DNA from: Streptacidiphilus neutrinimicus
Lineage (GTDB): Bacteria > Actinomycetota > Actinomycetes > Streptomycetales > Streptomycetaceae
NCBI RefSeq assembly: GCF_000787815.1
Contig: NZ_BBPO01000049.1
Location: 1-54,468, forward strand
Length of the DNA: 54,468 bases
Reading direction: 5' to 3'
The notes under the pieces are model-generated. The model did no database searches. It was given only the letters and a program-made list of their open reading frames with translations, and was not told the origin of the DNA. Of the stretch, positions 23,817 to 30,556 are shown piece by piece. Both the position numbers and the translations under genes were made by a program. Numbering within the stretch: the first letter of the stretch is position 1; each line of letters begins with the position of its first letter.

Positions 23817-25349
23817 GTGACTGACGACTACCTCGTACGCATCGGCAAGCTCATCCGTACCGCCCGACAGCACAAGGGCCTGACTCAGGCCGAACTGGCG
23901 GAGGCGCTGACCACCAGTCAGAGCGCCGTGAACCGGATGGAGCGCGGTCAGCAGAATCTCAGCCTTGAGATGATCGCCCGAATCGGTGAGGCGCTCGACA
24001 GCGAGATCGTCTCCCTCGGGTACGCCGGGCCGATGCACCTGCGGGTCACCGGCGGGCGGCGCCTCACCGGCGCGATCGACGTGCGCAGCAGCAAGAACGC
24101 CGGCGTCGCCCTGCTGTGCGCGTCGCTGCTCACCACCGGCCGCACGACGCTGCGCCAGGTCGCGCGGATCGAGGAGATCTACCGCATCCTCGAGGTCCTG
24201 ACCAGCATCGGCGTCAAGGCACGCTGGATCAACAACGGCAACGACCTCGAGCTCACCCCGCCGGCCAGGCTCGACCTCGACGCCATGGACGCCGACGCCG
24301 CGCGTCGCACCCGCAGCGTGCTGATGCTGCTCGGCCCGCTGATGCACCTGGAGCCGCACTTCAAGCTCCCCTACGCGGGCGGCTGCGACCTCGGCACCCG
24401 GACCGTCGGCCCGCACCTGGCCGCGCTGCGCCAGTTCGGCCTGCGCGTCAACGCGACCGACGGCCACTACCACGCCGACGTCGAGCCCGGCGTCGCACCC
24501 GGCCGCGCCATCGTGCTGACCGAGCGCGGGGACACCGTCACCGAGAACGTGCTGCTCGCGGCCGCCCGCCACCCGGGCGTCACGGTCATCCGCAACGCCA
24601 GCCCGAACTACATGGTCCAGGACCTCTGCTTCTACCTGGAGCGGCTCGGCGTCAAGGTCGAGGGCATCGGCACCACGACGCTGACCGTCCACGGCGTGGA
24701 GAAGATCGACAGCGACGTCGATTACGCCCCCGCCGAGGACCCGGTCGAGGCGATGAGCCTGCTGGCCGCGGCCGTGGTCACCTCCTCGGAGCTGACGATC
24801 CGCCGGGTGCCGATCGAGTTCCTTGAGATCGAGCTCTCCGTGCTGGAGGAGATGGGCCTCGACTACGACCGCAGCGAGGAGTACCTCGCCCGCAACGGCC
24901 GCACCCGCCTCACCGACCTGACGATCCGCCCTTCCAAGCTGACCGCGCCCGCGGACAAGATCCACCCGATGCCGTTCCCCGGCATCAACATCGACAACGT
25001 GCCCTTCTTCGCCGCGATCGCGGCGGCCGCGCACGGCGACACGCTCATCCACGACTGGGTCTACGACAACCGCGCGATCTACCTCACCGAGCTCAACCGC
25101 CTCGGTGCCAACGTCAAGCTCCTCGACCCCCACCGCGTCCTCGTCCAGGGCCCGACGACGCGCTGGCGCGCCTCGGAGATGATGTGCCCGCCCGCCCTGC
25201 GCCCCGCCGTGGTCGTCCTCCTCGCGATGCTCGCCTCCGAGGGCACCTCCGTGCTCCGCAACGTCTACGTGATCAACCGCGGCTACGAGGACCTCGCCGA
25301 ACGCCTCAACTCCATCGGCGCCCGGATCGAGACCTTCCGCGACATCTGA
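23817..25349 (+). CDS. MurA-like enolpyruvyl transferase fused to an Xre-type HTH
   Basis: A 510-residue fusion. Residues about 5-62 form an Xre/Cro-type helix-turn-helix (IGKLIRTARQHKGLTQAELA, then TSQSAVNRMERGQQNLS). Residues about 72-508 are an EPSP-synthase/MurA fold: GGRRLTGAIDVRSSKNAGVA, the loop Cys in YAGGCDLGTRTVGPHL near 188 (site of fosfomycin attack in MurA), and NIDNVPFFAAIAAAAHG near 400. The enzyme part would transfer enolpyruvate to UDP-GlcNAc, the first peptidoglycan step. A palindrome overlaps its -10. GTG 23817 fits a leaderless start; GTG 23808 is an alternative. Whether it is a regulator, an enzyme or both is open. Confidence 0.85.
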   Translation: MTDDYLVRIGKLIRTARQHKGLTQAELAEALTTSQSAVNRMERGQQNLSLEMIARIGEALDSEIVSLGYAGPMHLRVTGGRRLTGAIDVRSSKNAGVALLCASLLTTGRTTLRQVARIEEIYRILEVLTSIGVKARWINNGNDLELTPPARLDLDAMDADAARRTRSVLMLLGPLMHLEPHFKLPYAGGCDLGTRTVGPHLAALRQFGLRVNATDGHYHADVEPGVAPGRAIVLTERGDTVTENVLLAAARHPGVTVIRNASPNYMVQDLCFYLERLGVKVEGIGTTTLTVHGVEKIDSDVDYAPAEDPVEAMSLLAAAVVTSSELTIRRVPIEFLEIELSVLEEMGLDYDRSEEYLARNGRTRLTDLTIRPSKLTAPADKIHPMPFPGINIDNVPFFAAIAAAAHGDTLIHDWVYDNRAIYLTELNRLGANVKLLDPHRVLVQGPTTRWRASEMMCPPALRPAVVVLLAMLASEGTSVLRNVYVINRGYEDLAERLNSIGARIETFRDI

Positions 25350-25364
25350 CCACCAGCGCGGCCC

Positions 25365-25667
25365 TTGCAGCAGGAGCGGCCCTCGGCCGACCCGCCGAGG
25401 TTCGGCTGGCTCCGCTCTCAGGCCGGCTCGGCCGCCGAGGCGGTTCTGGACGTAGGGGCCGCGGAGTTCGCCGTCCGGGGTGAAGGTTCAGTCGAAGGCC
25501 CAGCGGGCGGCCTCGGCGTCGCCGGGCTGGGGGTCGAGCAGCTCGGCAGGCCGGTCTTTGCGCTGGACGGCGACCTCGATCCCGCTCACCCCGGGGAAGA
25601 CCGGCCCCGGAGCGCAGTCGCGGCCCGGGAGCGTGTAGGCGTCGATGCGCAGTTGCAGGTTCTGCAT
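25365..25667 (-). pseudogene. DUF5990-family gene interrupted by an in-frame TGA
   Basis: From ATG 25667 the minus strand reads MQNLQLRIDAYTLPGRDC, GPVFPGVSGIEVAVQRKDRP and LLDPQPGDAEAARWAFD, then TGA at 25488-25490. The same frame continues TFTPDGELRGPYVQNRLGGR, which is the expected next block of the DUF5990 family (W...C/T ... D..GPY.QGR.G.R), and then decays. A single nonsense change, perhaps TGC or TGG to TGA, explains the break; the 3' third is also lost. The remaining 59-residue frame may still be translated. Confidence 0.6.
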
Positions 25668-25684
25668 GCTGCCAGAGACCACTG

Positions 25685-26398
25685 TCAGCGGCGGCCCGAC
25701 CAGAGGGGGAGGCGCAAGTCGAGGCCGTCGATGTCGGAGCCCGTGCGTGCGAGCGACTTGGCCACCGGGTCCGGGAACGGCCACGCGCCGAGGAGGGCAC
25801 CGGTCAGCAGCGTGGTGAGGCGGTGCCAGGTCGGCGCGCGGCGGACCATCGCGTGGTCGCTGCCCGGGATGACGCAGCGAGCCGCCTGCGCGCCGGCCAT
25901 CCGGGCGCGCGCGGCGAGGTCGAGGGACTCCGCCGGGGACGTCACCCGGTCGTGGTCGGAGTGGATGACCAGCACGCGGCGGTCGGCGAGGTGCTCGACG
26001 GGCTCGCCCGGCGGGCACCAGGGCGCGAGCGCGACGACCCCGGCGACGGACGCGTGCCCGCCGACGCGCAGGGCGGCGCGCCCGCCCATGGAGTGGCCCA
26101 GCAGGACCACCGGCACACCCGGACCGACCAGCCCGACCAGCTCCGCGAGCGCCTCCTCCGCGTCCATCGCCGCGTCCGCCCGCTGGCCGTTCCAGCCCCG
26201 GCAGCGGTACCCGACCTCGGCCACGCCCAGCGCCTCTCCGAGCGGAGACCGCAGCAACGCCCGCTCGAACGGGCGCATCCGCTGGAGAGGCGGGTTCAGC
26301 CACGACGGCGGCTCGAGCCCGTGCTCCTCCCCGCCGTGCATCACGAGCACGACCCCGACGGTCGGCGGCACGGGGTGGTGACGCCAGATCAGCGACAC
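25685..26398 (-). CDS. Alpha/beta hydrolase
   Basis: A 237-residue serine hydrolase. Nucleophile elbow GHSMGG near 99-104, acidic residue in VIHSDHDRVTSP near 147-150, and catalytic His in IPGSDHAMVRR near 180. The oxyanion-loop region is VVLVMHGGEEHG near 16-27. It is similar to dienelactone-hydrolase or lysophospholipase-like small esterases; the substrate is unknown. GTG 26398 has GAGGGAG about 8 nt upstream. It precedes the broken DUF5990 gene on the same strand. Confidence 0.85.
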   Translation of the reverse strand: MSLIWRHHPVPPTVGVVLVMHGGEEHGLEPPSWLNPPLQRMRPFERALLRSPLGEALGVAEVGYRCRGWNGQRADAAMDAEEALAELVGLVGPGVPVVLLGHSMGGRAALRVGGHASVAGVVALAPWCPPGEPVEHLADRRVLVIHSDHDRVTSPAESLDLAARARMAGAQAARCVIPGSDHAMVRRAPTWHRLTTLLTGALLGAWPFPDPVAKSLARTGSDIDGLDLRLPLWSGRR

Positions 26399-26485
26399 GG
26401 TGCGGGCTCCCTCGGTTCGGCGGCTGTGCCGGGTGCGGCGGCTGTGCCGTAGAGCCTACGTGGCCCGCGCCGCCCGGCGGACGCC

Positions 26486-27040
26486 TCAGCCCTCGGTGAT
26501 CCGGGACAGCAGCGCGGGCCGCAGCGCCGCCGTGTTAACGTCCAGTGCGGTCAGGACCGCCAGAGCGGTCGTGCGCTCCGCGTCGTCCCCGCCGACGGCG
26601 AGGATGCCCAGCAGCATGTGCTCGGTGCCGAAGCGCTCGTGCCCGAGTGCCTTCGCCTCGCGCAGCGTCTGCTCCAGCGCGGCCTTGGCATGCGGGGTGT
26701 AGGCCGGGCGCGGGAACTGGAACTTCCCCTCGCCGAAGCTCTCGTCCGCGCGGCGCCGGATCTCCGCGACGTCGATGCCGATCGACGCGAGCGCGTCGCT
26801 CGCGGGGCGGCCGCCGGTCGCGTCGACGCCGGCCTCGGTGAGGAGACGGACGGTCACCTCGCGGGTGCGGTCGGCGTCGACGCCGTGGGCGGCGAGGACC
26901 GAGCCCGCGGCGCTCTCCGGATCGGCGGCGAGGCCGAGCAGCAGGTGCTCGGTCCCCATGAAGTCGTGGCCGAGGGCGATCGCCTCGTCCTGGCCGACGA
27001 CGATGGCGCGCTTGGCGCGGCCGGTGAAGTACTCGAACAC
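26486..27040 (-). CDS. Free-standing Clp N-domain protein
   Basis: A 184-residue protein made of the ClpC/ClpA N-terminal substrate-recognition domain. Two Clp_N repeats are visible: TGRAKRAIVVGQDEAIALGH, DFMGTEHLLLGLAA, and the second, TPHAKAALEQTLREAKALGH, RFGTEHMLLGILA. There is no AAA+ ATPase module. Such proteins may act as adaptors or bind Clp-type cargo. GTG 27040 lies 2 nt after the stop of the HTH gene, so the two are one operon under the double operator at 27315-27376. Confidence 0.85.
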   Translation of the reverse strand: MFEYFTGRAKRAIVVGQDEAIALGHDFMGTEHLLLGLAADPESAAGSVLAAHGVDADRTREVTVRLLTEAGVDATGGRPASDALASIGIDVAEIRRRADESFGEGKFQFPRPAYTPHAKAALEQTLREAKALGHERFGTEHMLLGILAVGGDDAERTTALAVLTALDVNTAALRPALLSRITEG

Positions 27041-27042
27041 TC

Positions 27043-27318
27043 TCAGCTCTCCTTGCCCGTGGCCTTGCGCCTGCTCGCATGCTTCTCGTGCACGGACTGC
27101 CGGCTCACCTGCAGCGCCGACGCGATGCTCTGCCAGGTCCAGCCCTGGTCGCGCGCGTTGTCGACGTGCAGACGCTCCAGCTCCTCCAGCAGTCGGCGCA
27201 GCGCGACGACGGCGCTCAGCCCGACGGCCGGATCCCTGGCCGTGACCTGTCCCAGCAGGTCGGCGGCAGCTCCCGCGCCCTCGGCGGACCGGGCAGCGGA
27301 CTCCTCAGGAACTCCCAT
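27043..27318 (-). CDS. Small HTH regulator paired with the Clp_N gene
   Basis: A 91-residue protein whose C-terminal half holds a helix-turn-helix (RDQGWTWQSIASALQVSRQS) followed by a basic tail HEKHASRRKATGKES. The N-terminal half (LLGQVTARDPAVGLSAVVALRRLLEELERLHVD) is helical and probably dimerises. ATG 27318 lies inside a palindrome, 13 nt downstream of TAACCT on the minus strand, suggesting a leaderless and self-regulated message. HTH/Clp_N pairs are recurrent in actinobacteria; the physiological signal is unknown. Confidence 0.78.
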   Translation of the reverse strand: MGVPEESAARSAEGAGAAADLLGQVTARDPAVGLSAVVALRRLLEELERLHVDNARDQGWTWQSIASALQVSRQSVHEKHASRRKATGKES

Positions 27319-27376
27319 GGCTGTCAGGTTAGCCTGACAGCCATGGCGCGTGTCAAGGAATCCTGACACGCGCCAT
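27315..27376. promoter_or_regulatory. Double palindromic operator of the HTH/Clp_N operon
   Basis: Two adjacent inverted repeats share the core TGTCA-N8-TGACA. The first (27315-27346) has perfect 14-bp arms, CCATGGCTGTCAGG / CCTGACAGCCATGG around TTAG; the second (27343-27376) has perfect 13-bp arms, ATGGCGCGTGTCA / TGACACGCGCCAT around 8 nt. Their centres are 29 bp apart, near three helical turns. The first covers the predicted -10 and start codon of the HTH gene. Confidence 0.75.
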
Positions 27377-27413
27377 GCGCGGGGAAGGGAGGTGGTCGGT
27401 GTGGTGCGGGGGG

Positions 27414-28166
27414 CTACTTCGCCAGGCGGCCGAGCAGCAGCGAGGCGGCCGTCACCCCGAGCGCCGCCGAGAAGGCGAGGACGCCGAAGTCCAGGCCCAG
27501 ATGGGCGTGGATGCCCAGCAGCAGGCCGCGCAGCGCGTCGACCTCGTAGCTGAGCGGATTGGCCTTGCTGATCGCCTGCAGCCAGCCCGGCATCACCGCG
27601 ACGGGGTAGAGCGCGTTGGAGCCGAAGAAGAGCGGCATGGTGATGGCCTGGCCGATGCCCATCAGCCGGTCGCGGGTCAGCACGATGCCGGCGATCGTCA
27701 TGGACAGGCAGGAGAAGAACGCGGACCCGAGCACGACGATCACGGCGACGCCGAGCAGCCGGAGCGGGTTCCAGGTGAGCGAGACGCCCAGCACCGCCGC
27801 GATGACCACCACGACCAGCGCCTGGATCACCGACTTCACGCCGGCCGCGAAGGCCTTGCCGGTGACGAGCGCGGCCCTGGGTGTCGGGGTGACCAGCAGT
27901 TTGGTCAGGACGCCGGAGTCCCGCTCCCAGATGATCATGATGCCGTAGAAGATGGCGATGAACATCGCGGACTGGGCGATGATCCCGGGGGCCAGGTAGT
28001 CGAGGTACGGGATCCCGCCCGTGGGTATCGCGTGGATCCGGGTGAAGGTCTCACCGAAGATCAGCAGCCACAGCGCCGGCTGGATGGCCCGGGTGTAGAG
28101 CTCGGTCCGGTCGTGGCGCAGCTTCTGCAGCTCGACCGTGCACATCGCCCCGACGCGCGCGAGCAC
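27414..28166 (-). CDS. ABC-2 exporter permease (DrrB-like), N-terminus in doubt
   Basis: A 250-residue membrane protein of the daunorubicin-resistance DrrB type with six hydrophobic segments: QPALWLLIFGETF, GIIAQSAMFIAIFYGIMII, SVIQALVVVVIAAVLGV, GVAVIVVLGSAFFSCLSM, ITMPLFFGSNALYPVAV and FGVLAFSAALGVTAASLLL. The first possible start in this frame is GTG 28166, yet recognisable sequence (LRLLLKPPPARTAWRLV) continues upstream to a stop at 28260-28262 without a start codon. A second frame from ATG 28353, overlapping the ATPase gene end, gives a plausible disordered N-terminus. A frameshift near 28250 would join them: either a broken gene or a sequence error. Confidence 0.75.
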   Translation of the reverse strand: MLARVGAMCTVELQKLRHDRTELYTRAIQPALWLLIFGETFTRIHAIPTGGIPYLDYLAPGIIAQSAMFIAIFYGIMIIWERDSGVLTKLLVTPTPRAALVTGKAFAAGVKSVIQALVVVVIAAVLGVSLTWNPLRLLGVAVIVVLGSAFFSCLSMTIAGIVLTRDRLMGIGQAITMPLFFGSNALYPVAVMPGWLQAISKANPLSYEVDALRGLLLGIHAHLGLDFGVLAFSAALGVTAASLLLGRLAK

Positions 28167-28315
28167 CAGCCGCCAGGCCGTGCGCGCGGGCGGCGGCTTG
28201 AGCAGCAGCCGCAGCTGGACCGGTTGCGGACCGGCGGCCAGAGTGGCCGCCGGTCGCGGTCACAGTCGTGGTGCCGGTCGTCGGGCCGGACGCGCCGGTC
28301 TCGGCGGGGTCGGCC

Positions 28316-29209
28316 TCAGCGGAGACGGGCGGCGGAACGGGTGCGGCGGACATCGCGGAAATCCCCTCCCTCGTCGGGTCGGTCGGCACCGGTCAGGCCG
28401 GCGCCGGCATGGTGGCGGAAGACGTCCTCCAGGCTGACCCGGTCCGGGTCGACCCCGAGTTGTGCGGCCAGTTCGGCACGGAGCTCACCCGGCGCGCCCA
28501 TGGCCTGGATCCGGCCGCGGTGCATCAGCGCGAGCCGGTGGCAGTGCTCGTCGGCCTCGTCCATGTAGTGCGTGGTCACCAGGACGGTCATCCCGGTCCC
28601 GGCGCGGACCTGGGCGATGCAGTCCCAGACGCTCGCGCGGGCCAGCGGGTCGAGGCCGATGGTCGGCTCGTCGAGGATCAGCAGGCGCGGCGCGCTGACC
28701 AGGGCCTGGGCCAGCTCCAGTCGGCGGACCATGCCGCCGGAGTAGGTACCGGCGAGCCGCCCGGCCGCCTCGGTGAGGTCCACGGCCGTCAGCGCCTCGT
28801 CCACGCGGTCGCGGCGTTCGGACCGCGGCACGTCGAAGACCCGGGCGAAGAGCTCGACGTTCTCACGGCCGGTCAGGCCGCTGTCGGCGGACAGCTGCTG
28901 CGGGACGTAGCCGAGCAGTCGGCGCACCTGCATGCGCTTGCGCGCGCAGTCGAGGCCGAAGACGCTGATCTTCCCGGCGGGGACGGGCAGCAGCGTGGTG
29001 ATCGCGCGTATCGCCGTGGTCTTGCCTGCGCCGTTCGGGCCGAGCAGCCCGAACACCTCGCCCTGGGCGACCTCCAGGTTCAGGCCGTCGACCGCGCGCG
29101 TGTCGCCGAAGGAGTAGGTGAGGTCGGTGCAGTGCAGGGCGGGCTCGGCGGCCGCGTCGGCGGTGGCGGCGTCCGCGGCGGCCGGGCCTGCGGCGGGTGC
29201 GTCGGTCAT
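28316..29209 (-). CDS. ABC exporter ATP-binding protein (DrrA-like)
   Basis: A 297-residue ATPase. After an Ala/Asp-rich lead of about 22 residues come LTYSFGDTRAVDGLNLEV, Walker A GPNGAGKTT near 56, signature TYSGGMVRR near 155, Walker B LLILDEPTIGLD near 175, and TTHYMDEADEHC near 208, as in DrrA-type drug exporters. The C-terminal segment (VSLEDVFRHHAG) is the usual DrrA 'LEDVF' tail. ATG 29209 overlaps the MarR stop (ATGA). It works with the permease downstream. Confidence 0.92.
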   Translation of the reverse strand: MTDAPAAGPAAADAATADAAAEPALHCTDLTYSFGDTRAVDGLNLEVAQGEVFGLLGPNGAGKTTAIRAITTLLPVPAGKISVFGLDCARKRMQVRRLLGYVPQQLSADSGLTGRENVELFARVFDVPRSERRDRVDEALTAVDLTEAAGRLAGTYSGGMVRRLELAQALVSAPRLLILDEPTIGLDPLARASVWDCIAQVRAGTGMTVLVTTHYMDEADEHCHRLALMHRGRIQAMGAPGELRAELAAQLGVDPDRVSLEDVFRHHAGAGLTGADRPDEGGDFRDVRRTRSAARLR

Positions 29210-29664
29210 GGCGTGGCCTCCTCGCGCAGTCCTTCGGCCAGGCGGCGCAGCGCGGGGAGCGCGGCGGCGAGCGCCTGGTGGTCGGCGTCGTCCAGTCGTC
29301 CCAGCTGGTCGGCGAGGAGCGCGCTGCGTCGCGCGTCCCAGTCGGCGAGGCGGGCGACCGCTTCGGGCTCGGCGTGCAGGCGGGCGGCGCGGCCGTCCTT
29401 GGGGTCCGTCTCCCGGCGCAGCAGGCCGGCCTTGGTCAGTTGGTTGACCAGCGTGGAGACGGAGTTGTCGGCGAGGAACAGCTCCTGCGCCGCCTCGGAG
29501 ACCCGCAGGCCGGGCTGGGCCGCGACCAGACGCAGCAGCTCGATCTGCGCCCCGCGCAGCCGTGGCAGCTCGAGCCCGGAGCGCAGTCGCCGCCGCACCA
29601 GCCGCTGGATCGCGGGCAGCAGCTCCGCGAGCTCGGCGGAGGGATCGGGGTTGTCGGTGTTCAC
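29206..29664 (-). CDS. MarR-family repressor of the ABC exporter operon
   Basis: A 152-residue regulator with the MarR winged helix: LRGAQIELLRLVAAQPGLRV, SEAAQELFLADNSVSTLVNQ, LTKAGLLRRETDPKDGRAAR (the DxRxxR-like wing) and helical dimerisation ends. It heads an operon with ATPase and permease by 4-nt overlap. GTG 29664 is tentatively chosen; a TTG at 29682 is in frame and lies inside the 21-bp operator. A GGAGGGG run directly before 29664 is too close to be an ideal binding site. Confidence 0.85.
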   Translation of the reverse strand: MNTDNPDPSAELAELLPAIQRLVRRRLRSGLELPRLRGAQIELLRLVAAQPGLRVSEAAQELFLADNSVSTLVNQLTKAGLLRRETDPKDGRAARLHAEPEAVARLADWDARRSALLADQLGRLDDADHQALAAALPALRRLAEGLREEATP

Positions 29665-29671
29665 CCCTCCA

Positions 29672-29692
29672 TTACCTCTCAATGAGAGGTAA
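29672..29692. promoter_or_regulatory. 21-bp palindromic MarR operator
   Basis: TTACCTCTCA-A-TGAGAGGTAA is a perfect 10-bp inverted repeat around one base, just upstream of the MarR coding start. TATTAC, read on the minus strand from 29694, overlaps it and can serve as -10. Confidence 0.7.
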
Positions 29693-29773
29693 TAGTCCAG
29701 AGGGCCGGAGCAGGAAGATCGCTACGCGGTGCGCGGTGCGCGCCGTGGCAGTCGGCTCCCGGGGAGCGGGCGG

Positions 29774-30424
29774 CTAGGCTGCGACGGCCTTGGCGCGGTC
29801 GGCGGCGATGTGGACGGCGAGGCCGGCCAGGACGGTGCCCATGGCGTAGCGCTGGACCTTCACCCAGACCGGACGTCGCGAGAAGAACGACGCGATGCTT
29901 CCCGCGCCCATCGCGATCAGCGCGTTGCCGGTCAGGGCGATCGCGATCTGCGTCAGGCCGAGCAGCAGCGACTGCTCCGCGACGTGGCCGCGCGACGGGT
30001 CCACGAACTGGGGGAGCAGGGAGACGTAGAGGACGGCCAGCTTCGGGTTGAGCAGGCAGGTCAGGAAACCCATGGCGTAGAGGCGGCGGGGGGAGTCGGG
30101 CGGCAGCGGCTGCGGCGCGAAGACCGCGGTCCCGCCCGGCTTGACCGCCTTCCACGCCAGCCAGAGCAGATAGGCGGCGCCGGCCAGCTTGATCACGGTG
30201 TAGAGCACGGGCACGAGCGTGAAGACGGTGACGATGCCCGCCGTCACGGCCACGAGGTAGACCAGGAAGCCGGTGCCGACGCCCATGAGCGAGATCAGCC
30301 CCGCGCGCCGGCCCTGCACGATCGACCGCGAGACCAGGTAGATCATGTTCGGTCCGGGGGTGAGCACCATCCCCAGGGCGACGGCGGCGAGGCCGAGTTC
30401 CGCGTGCAGGCTGATCAGATCCAT
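29774..30424 (-). CDS. LysE/RhtB-family amino-acid exporter
   Basis: A 216-residue membrane protein with six helices. The family signature LGMVLTPGPNMIYLVSRSI is near 17-35 (TPGPN/D motif), followed by GLISLMGVGTGFLVYLVAV, KLAGAAYLLWLAWKAVK near 70-86 and GFLTCLLNPKLAVLYVSLLP near 113-132 (NPK motif). It exports amino acids or related metabolites. It is divergent from a MocR-type regulator with paired boxes between, so export is probably tuned to an amino compound sensed by that regulator. ATG 30424 has TAGCCT 13 nt upstream, suggesting a leaderless message. Confidence 0.9.
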   Translation of the reverse strand: MDLISLHAELGLAAVALGMVLTPGPNMIYLVSRSIVQGRRAGLISLMGVGTGFLVYLVAVTAGIVTVFTLVPVLYTVIKLAGAAYLLWLAWKAVKPGGTAVFAPQPLPPDSPRRLYAMGFLTCLLNPKLAVLYVSLLPQFVDPSRGHVAEQSLLLGLTQIAIALTGNALIAMGAGSIASFFSRRPVWVKVQRYAMGTVLAGLAVHIAADRAKAVAA

Positions 30425-30452
30425 GGCACCGAGGCTAGGGTGGGCGGCAGGT

Positions 30453-30484
30453 CGGTGCAATACTGGTATTACCCTCGGTGCAAT
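30453..30484. promoter_or_regulatory. Direct-repeat operator between lysE-like and MocR genes
   Basis: CGGTGCAAT occurs at 30453-30461 and 30476-30484 in the same orientation, 23 bp apart, with the dyad AATAC-TG-GTATT (30459-30470) between. Direct repeats about two turns apart plus a dyad are the pattern bound by MocR/PdxR dimers. Confidence 0.6.
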
Positions 30485-30556
30485 CGCGGGGAGGCGGCTT
30501 CGGAATGCGGCCTAGGCATGCAGCCGGGGAGCGCGGCCGGGGAGTTGGGCCGAGGC

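Noticed and set aside
25488-25490. TGA as a selenocysteine codon in the DUF5990 frame
   Set aside because: The family is not known to use selenocysteine, the 3' part is decayed, and no selenocysteine element-like hairpin was evident.
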